64,000 nucleotides of DNA, taken from contig OY829541.1 in NCBI GenBank assembly GCA_963691705.1, positions 67,613,189-67,677,188 on the forward strand, in the 5' to 3' direction. This DNA comes from Viola odorata (lineage: Eukaryota > Streptophyta > Magnoliopsida > Malpighiales > Violaceae). The translations under genes were made by a program, and so were the position numbers. The notes below the pieces were generated by a model. The model did not search any database. It had not been told where the DNA came from and saw only the letters and a list, made by a program, of their open reading frames with translations. Below are positions 10,632-20,635 of this stretch, piece after piece. Numbering within the stretch: the stretch's first letter is position 1; each line of letters opens with the position of its first letter.

Positions 10632-12280
10632 CTGCACTGAAGTTTTGAGTCATAACCCCTTCCACACTCTCTCCTACATTATTATTTCTAGGCAATTTCT
10701 AAATTCTAGTCTTTGTGTTTCTCATTTCTCCTGCCCTACTATGCCCCACTGTTAAGAGAAATTTGATGCACAGAAATTAATATCTGCAACATCAATTTTA
10801 AAGTCTTATTCTCCATAATTTCAGCATTCGATTTATGATACTCAGCAGACTCCAAGCAACTGTCTCTCTCTTCGCTGCCTATTCATATAACAAACAATTC
10901 ACGAAACTCTTTCTTTCAGACCGAGTGCCTTCATAAGTGTCCATAGTAAGTTATATTTAAAAATATTCAATTACTTTAAATAGAAAAATTAATTATCTAA
11001 TTCTTTAAATATCATTAACTATTTATGTAACTTTTTTATTTTTTTTTTAAATTACAGATTATGTTTGCTGGAGGAGACCGAGTTCAATTACTTTAACTTT
11101 TTAAATACTTTAAATAGAAAAATTAATTTAACTTTTTAAATTAATTACAGATTACTTTAAAAAAAAAATAATGCAATGATGGAGGAGACCGAGTTCATGT
11201 TTTGTTGACCAAGACTTGTAAAACGCGGACATAATTCCAGTAAGGGTCGGATATTTAATTAAGTTCAAACTGATATAATTTGTGATTTTAATAAATTAGT
11301 GATTAAAAATTATATTTGAGTAGAGTATAATATTTTTCAAAGATAAATAAAAAAATTATTTTATATTTATATTATTCAATGTCATTTAATATCATTAAAA
11401 CATCGGTGGTGTAGTAACTAAATTTTTGGCAGCAAAACTGTTGAACATAAGTTTAAGAATTTGTTTTTACATACCTAAACCCGGGTTGCCCGATATCCTC
11501 GACGTCTAGCAAATTAAGTTAGAATTTGGTTCACGAAATGTTAGTTTTCCTTTTAAAATCACTCTCTCAGGAGAGTGATACCGAGGATAGTGATTATGGG
11601 GAATTAGGGGTGTTTATCGGTCGGTACCGTAATTTTTTGGTATAAAAATTTCAATATTCGATATATCGAACTAAAATAAATAAATATCGTACCATATTTT
11701 TTATTGATCGATTATTGAAAATAATTATACCAAGTAATAAAATATTTGAAAATAATTTATTTTTACACTCAGTAGAGTGTCCAATTTTTAAAAAAAAATC
11801 TATTGGTTTGAATTTCCTATTTTTTTACTCTAATTTGTTTCCTCTTTTTATTTTTTTCATATTTTTTGGGTTTTTTTTCTTCTGTAATTTATTTATTTTA
11901 TTTATAACTTTTGAAAAACGTATATATTTTCTAGTTTTTTTATTTTTTCTCAAGAAAGATTTTCCCCTATTTTTTTATTTTTTATATTTTTTAAAATGAT
12001 GATGTGGCTTTTTCTATATTTAATAAATAATAATAATAAATGTCATATTATTAGATAACGGTGACGTGTCAATTATTTAACACCGTTAGTTAAAATTGAG
12101 TGGCACAACAACATTGTCTAACGGCAAAAACATGGATGTTTAATTTATCTAACGGAAAAAACTTAGGTGCCAAATTGGTCAATTGCAAAAGTAGATAGCT
12201 AAATTGTCTCTTTTAATAAATGTTGACGGTCAATCTGTCTTTTTTCCTATAAATTATTTTAACTCTTTAAACATAATTAT
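10632..12280. other. Repeat-rich intergenic DNA
   Basis: About 10960-11200 contains local duplications: AAATAGAAAAATTAATT and GGAGGAGACCGAGTTCA each occur twice. At 11605 a hAT-like terminus (TAGGGGTGTTTATCGGT) begins a stretch with GTACCG and ATATCG motifs, but no matching right end was found. About 12000-12240 has the look of a dispersed non-coding repeat (several TCTAACGG and AAATTG units). The plus-strand open stretch at 11715-11999 is T-rich low complexity and not a gene. Confidence 0.4.
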
Positions 12281-12520
12281 TTTTCCCAAACAACTCCTTA
12301 GTCCTGCATTGAATGCTAAGTACTTGTAAGGTGACACTTTTGATCTTTTCTTGCTCGGAGATCCACCTCTCTGGCTAGAATTCCAAGCAGTCTTCACCCC
12401 ATATCTCTTTCCAATGGAGTATATAGAATACAGGATCCTCGTGTTCTTGCCAATTTGATGACCACTTGGAAGAATGTCTTCTTAAATCGGAGCTCTGTGC
12501 TCAAAAGGTACCTGTGGAAG
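12281..12520 (-). pseudogene. Short CYP96A-like P450 fragment, near-copy of the 6.7-6.96 kb pseudogene
   Basis: Minus-strand sequence closely similar to 6713-6960 (the K-helix to heme-loop region). It shares the same in-frame TAG just before PERW (12377-12375) but has extra small deletions (2 bp and 7 bp). The shared nonsense codon shows that this fragment and the 6.6-7.1 kb pseudogene descend from an already dead copy. Confidence 0.85.
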
Positions 12521-13374
12521 AATGTCCTTAATTTAATCTAGGCCATCGATTTTCTATCAAAGGTTGAGTTTTTTTGAACGTTAGCAGGAGAGGATCCGGA
12601 TCCGGTATGTAGTCCAATAGATATCTACTAGTGGCAAAAAAAATCAATTAATTTTGGTTCGTTTCTCATTTTTTATCTATTTTTTTTATTAAAAAAATGG
12701 GCATGACGTACCACAAGCACAACCGGTGGTGCCAATGACTTCTCACAAAGCACTACACAATGTGCCAAAATCCAACGTGGTTAGCTTCTCATGCTATTCT
12801 TATTGAAAACTTCTCTATGTTGTTACCTAATTAATTTGAATTTGAATTTTACCAGTGATATTATCTGTTTAAAAAACACCATATAGTTTATAACCCCTTT
12901 CATTTCAACCCTAAGCATTTAAAAAAAAAAAATCAGTATTAATTTTATAGTTTCATAAATTACAATTTTGACTTTTTTAGTGGTTAAAAAAAATTCAAAA
13001 AATAGTAAAAAAATGCAAAAAAATAGAGGAATAATCTAACTACTCACAAATTGAAAAAAATAATCAAAAATTGACCAATTTTTTTCATGGATTCTACCAT
13101 ATTTGTTACATTTTTTTCTCCATTTTTTTATTTTTAATCATTTTCTATTTGATTTTTTTAAACAACTATAGATGTTACAATTTCAATTTTTAAGAAATTA
13201 GAGGATGATATTGTAAATTTTAAAATTATAGCTATAACATTTATTTACGTTATCCTTTTATTTATTACAAGTATTATTCATAAACGTATGGTCATCCGCA
13301 CTTGCGCGCCAAACATTATTTAAGTTTTATTCAGAACAGAAATGGGCAAGTTTGATTCCACCCTTAACAAAATT
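12521..13374. other. AT-rich intergenic DNA
   Basis: Runs of A and T dominate, with no coding stretch or recognisable element termini. Confidence 0.45.
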
Positions 13375-14973
13375 TTATATAATATCATTATATCCCACTC
13401 TAGCACATCGTTTCGAGACTCTAACCTTCAATCCATGTTCCATGTGGAGAATGGAAGTAAAACTTGGAGAAACCGAATGACTTTGCACCACATTGAATCT
13501 GTAATTCCAAATAAGAGCGGAGGCAACAGCTTTCATTTGCACTATTGCCGAGTCTTTTCCCAAGCAAATCCTGCGCCCTGCATTGAATGCTGGAAACTTA
13601 CAAGCAGACACTTGTTTGATCCCTCCATCCTCAGAAAACCACCTCTCTGGCTTGAATTCTAAGCAATCTTCACCCCATATCTCTTCCATCTTCCCCATCG
13701 AGTAAATCGAGTAAATAATCTTCGTGTTCTTATCGATCCGATGACCACTCGGAAGAATGTCTTCTTCAATTGAGAATGTGACATTGAATGGCGCTGCAGG
13801 ATACATCCGAAGGGCTTCATTGATTGTCGCGTGGAGATAAACAAGTTTATTTAAATCTTGGAAATTAGAGAATACCCCACCATCATCATTTGAATCTTGT
13901 AATCGGGTATTTTTTATTTCTTGCAAAATCTTGGTTTCTACAATTGGGTGAGTTGTGACCAGCCATAACATCCAAGAAAGTTCAGCAGATACTGTGTTGC
14001 TTTGAGCTGAAAGGAGACCAATTGTTACATCTCTTAACAACTTATCAGACTTTCTAAAGGCAACCTTTTCTTGATCCTCTGTTTCCTCTCCTGACAGAAT
14101 AAAGGTTAGGAAGTCAATAAAAGAAGAATCCCCTGTTTTTTCCGTAGATGCTCTGTTTCTGCTCGTTACTTGTTCTCATTTTCTTGAAATGCAATCGTAC
14201 AAGAAACGATCGAAAATATCCCGAGATTTTGTTAGCTTCTTCTCTTCTCCAATTTGAAGCCATCTCTGAAATTTCCACACGAATCTTGGGACCGTATTCC
14301 TGTAAAATGTAGCCTCATCTATTTCAGAGAAAGCTGCCTCGCATGGAACATGAGGGAATTGAATGGAAAGAGAATTTGGGTCAAAACCCAGCACCAATTT
14401 GCAGCTCAGGTCGAATGTGAATCTATGTAGCACATTTTGTAGGTCCACTCCTTCATCTTCTTGGGTTGAAAATTGATCAAGGACTGAAAACAGAGCTTTA
14501 TTGATCTTTTCTTGAACAAATTTCTCCATCCCTAACTGAAACTTGTTCTGTTTCAGAAAAGAACGGATTAATCTCTTCTGGGTTATCCACAATTCTCCAT
14601 CCACATTGGTAAATCCATCACCTAATACTTCGAAAGTGTCGCGGAACTCGGGACCCTTGTGGTAGTTCTGGAAGTTCTTGCAGAGAATATAAGCAAGATT
14701 GGTTGGATCGCTGGTGAGCAAGAAATCGAGACCGCCAAAGAGAGGTCCTTTGAATACAAATGTGCCGCCATTTTCGTGGAGAAGATTAGTGAAAAGGTCA
14801 TGGAGATGAGACAGGTTCAGCCAAAGACCTGGAGCCATTCCAAGAATAGGCCAATTGATCAGCAATGAGTTCTTGTTTGACTTCCATAAGAGAAGAAGAA
14901 TGATTAAAAAAGAAGCTAGCAATAGGAATGTTTCTGTGCAAGAAAGGAAAGCCATTTTGGATTTATGATTCAA
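13375..14973 (-). pseudogene. CYP96A-like cytochrome P450, full-length frame with one nonsense codon
   Basis: A single minus-strand frame runs from ATG at 14973 to the stop at 13375 (about 532 codons) and is interrupted only by one TGA near 14176, just after LYDCISRK, where the intact paralogue has arginine. The N-terminal half has a membrane anchor (FLLLASFLIILLLLW), a proline-rich hinge (INWPILGMAPG) and the C-helix region. The C-terminal half has the K helix (EALRMYP), FKPERW and heme loop FNAGRRICLG. The I-helix motif normally A-G-x-D-T reads A-Q-S-N-T, losing both the glycine and the acidic residue used in oxygen activation. Either it died recently or the TGA is an allele or sequencing difference. 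The I-helix change suggests function was lost independently. Confidence 0.88.
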
Positions 14974-14990
14974 GTTCTCACGAAGCAGGG

Positions 14991-14998
14991 CCTTTTAT
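14991..14998 (-). promoter_or_regulatory. TATA box upstream of the P450 pseudogene
   Basis: TATAAAAG on the minus strand, about 20 bp before the ATG at 14973. The MAFLSC methionine, six codons further on, would give more normal spacing and may be the true start. Confidence 0.35.
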
Positions 14999-15181
14999 AC
15001 AGTTTTCCTATGCACCAAAGAAATTCTTTATTATATAGTGGGGTAAAGAAGTTAGTAACTGTTTATTATAGTGGGGGTAAAGAAGGGAGATAAAAGTTGG
15101 GTTCACCCGATTAAACCGTCATTAAGTTAGTGGCATCCAATAAAAATGTGGATTAATGAACACAAAAGTCAACACCTTGTG

Positions 15182-15400
15182 TTAATTATGGTAGTTGCCA
15201 AAGTTTTTGGAGAGAATATAAGCAAGATTTGCTGAGGAAGTCCACCAAACCAAGGCCCTTTGAACACAAACATGCCACCATTTTGTATGAGTAGATCGGT
15301 GAAGAAGCCATGGATACGAGACGAATTTAGAATACCAACTAAGAGCTGCTCTTTCAGACTTGGCTGTGTTTCGGGTGCAAATTAAATCTACATCCATCTT
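15182..15400 (-). pseudogene. N-terminal CYP96A-like P450 fragment
   Basis: Minus-strand pieces in shifting frames read VGILNSSRIHGFFTDLLIQN then GGMFVFKGPWFGG and NLAYILSKNFGNYHN, matching residues about 40-100 of the intact paralogue at 16605-18146. No other part of the gene is attached. It may be the severed 5' portion of one of the truncated copies nearby. Confidence 0.75.
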
Positions 15401-15844
15401 CTTTCCAAAAGAACTCTAGCTGTCATAGAGTAAATTCATGACCCAATTGAACAATCCATATACCTAACCATTAAATGTTATTTGATTTCTACCGAAAAGA
15501 TTGCAAAATTTGCTCACTCCTGTCTTCTTTTTTTTAATTGTCACTTTTTTTATTTTTTATAATAACTAATACAATAATTAGATTATAATTATTGTATAAT
15601 TTTTTATTAAACTACTTTTATTAATTATGAATCATTTATTTTTAATTTTTCTTTAAAAAGTGGTTAATTTATAATTATTTAGGGTTAATTTTATCATTGA
15701 CTACAAAAATTCAAATATAATAAATAAATAAGAACAACCATTTAAAAAAAAAACAACTATAAAAAGATAGAGGAGAGAATATATATAAAAAAAATAGAAT
15801 ATTATTAGCAAGGAGAAACTAAGATGGACCCTTGACAAGGCAAA
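15401..15844. other. AT-rich intergenic DNA
   Basis: No coding potential or clear repeat ends seen. Confidence 0.45.
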
Positions 15845-15852
15845 CTTTTGGG

Positions 15853-16413
15853 CAGTGTTTTTGGAACCGGACCGGACAGCGAACCGGAAATGAAAATTTC
15901 ATGGTTCGATCGGGTTCAACCGAAAAAAACCGGATTGAACCATTGGACCGTTTTGAACCGGACACATATCGAACCGTTCAATCTTAGATAATTTAACCGG
16001 ATTGAACCGGCTGGTTTTTAAATTCTGATGGGCTGACCCATGCCTGTAATGGGCCGACCCATCACATTTTCAAAAAAAAAAAAAAATAATAACCATAACC
16101 AAAACCAAAACGGCGCCGTTTTGGTTAGGCACATAAATTTTTCTATTTTTTTTAAAAAAATAATAAAAAATTTTTTTAAAAAAATAATAATTAAAAAATA
16201 TTAAAAAATCAAAACGACGCCGTTTTGGATTTTGGGTTCAAAACGGCGTCGTTTTATATTGAACCAGCCGGGTTGCTATTGAATGGTTAGCAAATTTCGG
16301 TCCAACCCGGGTCACATGTATTTCGGTCCGATAGGTCGAATCACACCAAAAACCCAAAAAATTCGGTTGAACCGGACCGAACCGGCCGGTCCGGTCTGGT
16401 TCCAAAAACACTG
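15853..16413. mobile_element. hAT-type MITE, 561 bp
   Basis: The terminal inverted repeats are about 25 bp with one mismatch. They start CAGTGTTTTTGGAACC at 15853 and end with the reverse complement at 16413. They are flanked by a perfect 8-bp duplication CTTTTGGG (15845-15852 and 16414-16421). The interior is non-coding, with repeated AACCGG/CCGGTT motifs near both ends and three 16-bp palindromes of the type AAAACGnCGnCGTTTT (16107-16122, 16211-16226, 16240-16255). Confidence 0.9.
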
Positions 16414-16604
16414 CTTTTGGGGCCACAAGCCACCCCAAGCTAACCATAGCATAACAGACGACGAGTCAAAGCAATCGGAAAGAAATACAGGAAATGAAAC
16501 TAATCGGTCCAAGTTTTGATACAGTCCGCGGGCGCTAGAACTTGGGATGATATTTTGAGTGGCGCCAACTTCTCATGCTTCTGCAACATCACAACATAAA
16601 TGTC

Positions 16605-18146
16605 CTAACATTGTCGTTTAGAAACTCGAACCTTCAGGCCATGTCTCATGCGGAGCATCAGAGAGTTGGTTGGAACATTAACAGGATGATTTTCCACCAC
16701 ATGAATGTGATAATTCCAGATTACGGCAGAGGCAACTGCTTTCATTTGCAGGAAAGCCAAGTCCTTACCCAAACAACGCCTGGATCCTGCGTTGAATGCT
16801 ATTAACTTGTACGACGACATCTGTTTGATCCCTCCTTCCTCCGTAATCCATCTCTCTGGCTTGAATTTTAAGCAATCCTCACCCCATATTTCTTCCATCC
16901 TTCCCACGGAATACAAAGAATAGAGGACCCTTGTCTTTGGAGGAACATGATGGCCACTTGGGAGAATATCCGGCCCAACAGAGACTTCCTCCTCGAAAGG
17001 AATTGGAGGATATAGCCGAAGGGCTTCACATATGGTGGCATGGAGATATATCAGCTTCTTCAGCTCTTCAAATGGGAAAAAACTCTGCTTTCTCTCATCT
17101 CCTTCAGCAACTAGATTTTCTTTGATTTCTTCACGAATCTTGTTTTCTGCAAATGGGTCTGTTGCCAGCAGCCAGAAGAGCCAAGAAAGGCTGGAAACCA
17201 TAGTATCACCTGCTAAAAGGAGACTAAATATGATATCTCTTAGCAATTTATCAGAATTCCTGAAGACACCCTTTTCTCTGGCATCCTCTGTCTCATTCTC
17301 ATCTAACAAAATGTATGTTAGAAAATCCAAACCCAAGCTCAAGCCAAAATCCTTCATTTCAATTTGTTTTCGCTTTCTCGAGATGCATTGATATAGGAAA
17401 TTATCAAATAGATCCCCTGATTTCTTCAGCTTCTTCTCTTCCCCAATTTGAAGCCTCTTCTGCATCTTCCAGACCCACCGTGGCAAGATGTGCCTGTAGA
17501 ATATAGAGTCCTGAATTTGGTCAAAAGCCTGCTGGAACGGAACATGAGGGGATCCAATTGAAAGACAATTTGCATCGATGCCCAGCATTAACTGGCAGCT
17601 GTTGTCGAAGATGAATTTGCGGAACACATCCTGTAAGTCAACTTCAGCTCCTTCCCCTGAAGCAAGATCAAGTATTGAGAACAAAGCATGCAAAATTCTT
17701 TCTTGCATCATTTTCTCTACACCCAGCTCAAACTTGGGGTGTTTAATAAAAGAATGAATTAATCTCCTTTGGAATCTCCAAAAATCTCCAGCGGAAGTTA
17801 TAACTCCTGCTCCCAAGGGTTCAAAAATGTCATTGAACTCAGGACCCCTGCAATAATTTGCTGAGTTTTTGCTTAAAATGTGACGGAGGTTTGTGGGATC
17901 ACAAATCATAAAAGAATTAAAGCCACAGAACCAAGGACCTTTGAACAAGAAAGTGCCACCAATTGGTATAAGATTATCTGTGACGAAGTCATAGACACGA
18001 GATGAATTGTGGAGAATTCCTGGAAGCATGCCAACAATGGGCCAATTGATGAGCCTTGAGGTTCTGTTCTGCCAGTAAAACAGAAGAAAGAAACAGATGG
18101 TGAGAAACGTAAGCAGCAAGTTGGCATAAAGAGGAAAGATGGCCAT
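16605..18146 (-). CDS. Cytochrome P450, CYP96A-like (mid-chain alkane/fatty-acid hydroxylase family)
   Basis: Intact intronless frame of 513 residues, the usual length for CYP96A. It has an N-terminal membrane anchor (residues about 8-24), hinge INWPIVGMLPG (33-43), I helix at 312-315, ExxR in EALR (374-377), PERW (430-433) and heme loop FNAGSRRCLG (451-460, Cys458 the heme ligand). Family members are ER-bound monooxygenases. The best known, Arabidopsis MAH1/CYP96A15, oxidises wax alkanes; the substrate here is unknown. The I helix reads L-A-G-D-T-M, one residue shorter than the usual A-G-x-D-T-T. It is the only unbroken member of a cluster with five broken copies. A TATAAA lies 43 bp upstream of the ATG. 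The family call is firm; activity is less certain. Confidence 0.93.
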   Translation of the reverse strand: MAIFPLYANLLLTFLTICFFLLFYWQNRTSRLINWPIVGMLPGILHNSSRVYDFVTDNLIPIGGTFLFKGPWFCGFNSFMICDPTNLRHILSKNSANYCRGPEFNDIFEPLGAGVITSAGDFWRFQRRLIHSFIKHPKFELGVEKMMQERILHALFSILDLASGEGAEVDLQDVFRKFIFDNSCQLMLGIDANCLSIGSPHVPFQQAFDQIQDSIFYRHILPRWVWKMQKRLQIGEEKKLKKSGDLFDNFLYQCISRKRKQIEMKDFGLSLGLDFLTYILLDENETEDAREKGVFRNSDKLLRDIIFSLLLAGDTMVSSLSWLFWLLATDPFAENKIREEIKENLVAEGDERKQSFFPFEELKKLIYLHATICEALRLYPPIPFEEEVSVGPDILPSGHHVPPKTRVLYSLYSVGRMEEIWGEDCLKFKPERWITEEGGIKQMSSYKLIAFNAGSRRCLGKDLAFLQMKAVASAVIWNYHIHVVENHPVNVPTNSLMLRMRHGLKVRVSKRQC

Positions 18147-18188
18147 TGGAATTCTTGGTGAGTGCTAAGGAAGTTGCACAATGTAGGG

Positions 18189-18194
18189 TTTATA
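18189..18194 (-). promoter_or_regulatory. TATA box of the intact CYP96A-like gene
   Basis: TATAAA on the minus strand, 43 bp upstream of the ATG at 18146. The surrounding sequence is duplicated upstream of the broken copy at 18939, where the box is altered. Confidence 0.45.
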
Positions 18195-18271
18195 GGGACT
18201 TGGGTGGATTAACAACCATATAAGTTAGCTCGCACCATGCGAAACGGTGACCCACTGGACTTACTTCACCT

Positions 18272-18463
18272 CTACCACACAGTTCCCATCTCTCTATTAT
18301 GATGAATTCTAGCTCCGCCAAGCAAGGCTCCCCAAACATGGGGCCCAGCTGGAATTGGCATCTGTTCAATGAAGTTCTTGGCCTTTTCTAACTCTCCCTT
18401 ACGAGCAAGAAGATCAACCATTATTGCAAAAATTTCAAAAACTACCAAAAACATAAATTTCAA
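18272..18463 (-). pseudogene. Duplicated tail fragment of the PPR pseudogene
   Basis: The minus-strand reading contains IMVDLLARKGELEKAKNFIE then QMPIPAGPHVWGALLGGARI, the last PPR unit and start of the E motif of a PLS-class PPR protein. It is a second copy of sequence found within 19035-19200 and lies upstream of the intact P450, just as the main PPR pseudogene lies upstream of the broken P450 at 18939. It arose by tandem segmental duplication. Confidence 0.8.
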
Positions 18464-18504
18464 AAACTACCAAAAACATAAATTTCAAAAACTACCAACA
18501 AAAA
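18431..18504. repeat. Three-copy 25-bp tandem repeat
   Basis: The unit AATTTCAAAAACTACCAAAA + ACATA starts at 18431, 18456 and 18481; the third copy is incomplete. It lies at the junction between the duplicated PPR tail and the truncated P450, so it may mark the breakpoint. Confidence 0.85.
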
Positions 18505-18540
18505 AAAAACTAATCTAATTTTTTAATTCCTCTAATCTAA

Positions 18541-18939
18541 AACTGAATGGATTAATCTCCTCTGCAATCTCCAAAAATCTCCGTCAGAACTTATAAATCC
18601 TGCTCCCATGGGTTCTAAAATGTCGTTGAACTCAGGAACCCTGCAATAATTTGCCGAGTTTTTGCCTAAAATGTGACGGAGATTTGTGGGATCACTAATG
18701 ATAAAGAAGTTATAGCCACCGAAGCATGGTCCTCTGAACAAGAAAGTGCCACCATTTTGGTTTAAGAATATCCGCAATGAACTCATGCACGCGAGATGAG
18801 TTGTGTAGAAGTCCTGGTAGCATGCTGAAGATGGGCCAATTGATGAGCACTGAGGTTCTTTTCCGCCAGTACCACAAAAGAAAAAGAACAGATGAAGAAA
18901 TGCAAGCAATAAATCACTATAATGAGGAAGGATGGCCAT
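18541..18939 (-). pseudogene. CYP96A-like P450, 3'-truncated and frameshifted pseudogene
   Basis: ATG at 18939 (MAILPHYSDLLLAFLHLFFF) is followed by a frameshift in a homopolymer near 18875. In the next frame it reads VLINWPIFSMLPGLLHNSSR. A second shift near 18775 restores the first frame (NGGTFLFRGPCFGGYNFF through FWRLQRRLIHSV). It ends after about 130 codons against low-complexity DNA. It is the closest relative of the intact gene at 16605-18146, with very similar ANYCR and EFNDI segments, and is its tandem duplicate. Confidence 0.88.
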
Positions 18940-19034
18940 CGGAACTGGATATCTTAGCCAAGGGAGAGTTTACAGGGACTCGGGTGGGTTAACAGCCACA
19001 TAAGTTAACTAACACTGTTGTCTGGTTACAGTTT

Positions 19035-20635
19035 TTAGAGACCTAACATCAGCCACACTGTCCCACTTAGCTTCCAGAGCATTAATATTTGACACAACTG
19101 CATGAGTGGCAACGATTTCTTTGCGATGTTCATGGCCTCTTCTAACTCTCCCTTGCGAGAAAGAAGACCAACCATTATTGCATAATGTTCCACCATACCT
19201 GCATACAACCAGATAATATTGAGAGGAGCATTACGTTGCCATACCTGCATACAAGCAGATAAAATTGAGAGGAACATTACGTTGTTAGGCTTAAATGTAG
19301 AATTGTCATCTATCTGACTAAATAATTTTAATGCTTCCCCTGCCTGCCCGTGAATTCTGTAACCAGAAATCATGGAAATCCAGCTAACAATGCTTTATCA
19401 ATCGTCCCTTCAAATACCTTGACAGCTTTGTCTAAGCATCCACACTTTGAATAGAAATCTATGAGTAAAGCCCCAACAAAAACATTAGTCTCAAAGCCAC
19501 TTTTAACTACAAAACCATGAATGCAAACAACTTGCTTTAACATAGCAACGGCATCCGGTCCATAGCATCTCACAAACGGCCTCCATTGACATGTAAGCCT
19601 TTCCGTTTAAACCATACCCACTTAAGAGAGAACCCCATGATACCACATCCTTTTTCAGCATTCTTTGGTAGACAGTAACAGCTTCATCAGGTGATGGGCC
19701 CTTCATGTACATGTCAATGAGAGCAGTAGAAACAGAATCTTCAAGTTCAAAGCCTCTTCTTGTTGCAAGCTGATGAATCTTCTACCCTTCTAATTCACAA
19801 CGGACAGCACACGCTTGCAATGCACTAACCAAAGTAACTGCATTAGGTTCATACCCCTTCGCAATCATTTCTCTGAAAACAACCAATGCTTCAACCACAT
19901 TCCCCTTATGAGCATAAGAAGAAACCAATGAGCTCAATGATTAACATCCCTCTCTTTCATCAACCTAAACAAATTATTAGCAACTCTAACATAGCCCGTC
20001 TTTGCATACAAATCACTCTCAAACCCCTTCCTGATTACAAAACCATGCGCACCACTTCCAAGCTTAGCATTCAGCATCTGAGCACAAGCTGAAACTAAGC
20101 TAACAAGCGTTACTGTTGTTGCAGTAATGTTCCCCTTCACCTCCATTTCACAGAAAACACCAATGCCTCCTCACTCCTCAGGACAACCATACCGGGTAAC
20201 CATTGAAGTCCACAAAACAACATCTGGTTCACGACACTCATCAAACACCTTCAAAGCATCGCCCATTTTCACACATTTTGAATAGAGCTCAATCAATGCA
20301 GCACCCATAAACATGTCCAATCCAATAGATTTATTCCTTTTAAGTTTTAATAAAACCATGAGCCATTTTACCATAACTAACCGCGCTTAGCCCAGCAGAG
20401 GCCTTCAAAACAATAGATAATGTATCCTCCCACTGTTTATCTCTACAGATGGACCGTTCTGTGAGGCGTTTCTTCGAACAGTTTGCGCGCGTGGGTGACG
20501 GAAGTGTGCTTCGCAAATAAAAAGAGGAGCTTTGTGACGAAAAAAACTGTCATGGACAAAGCCAATGAGGGTTTGAGCATGAAGTTGTGTTAGTGACTTT
20601 GCTTCATGCACCAACGCAAACAGATTTACAAGCAC
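19035..20635 (-). pseudogene. PLS-class pentatricopeptide repeat (PPR) protein, pseudogene
   Basis: The minus strand carries a run of PPR units in changing frames. It starts with ATG at 20635 (MLVNLFALVHEAKSLTQLHA) and continues with ALIELYSKCVKMGDALKVFD, VTLVSLVSACAQMLNAKLGS, HGFVVKSGFETNVFVGALLI, MISGYRIHGQAGEALKLFSQ and PNNVMFLSILSACMQ. The H-A/V-F-D, W-x-x-M-I and G-x-x-x-E-A-L-x-L-F signatures are those of plant organelle RNA-editing or RNA-processing PPR proteins. At least six frame changes or stops interrupt it, and internal sequence is missing. Intact relatives have 600-700 residues and act in mitochondria or plastids. No intact reading frame remains. Confidence 0.88.

Noticed and set aside
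11605..11760. Another hAT element starting TAGGGGTGTTTATCGG
   Set aside because: Only one terminus is visible; no matching right end or 8-bp duplication was found.
11715..11999. 94-codon Phe-rich open stretch
   Set aside because: Poly-T low-complexity DNA, no protein-like composition.
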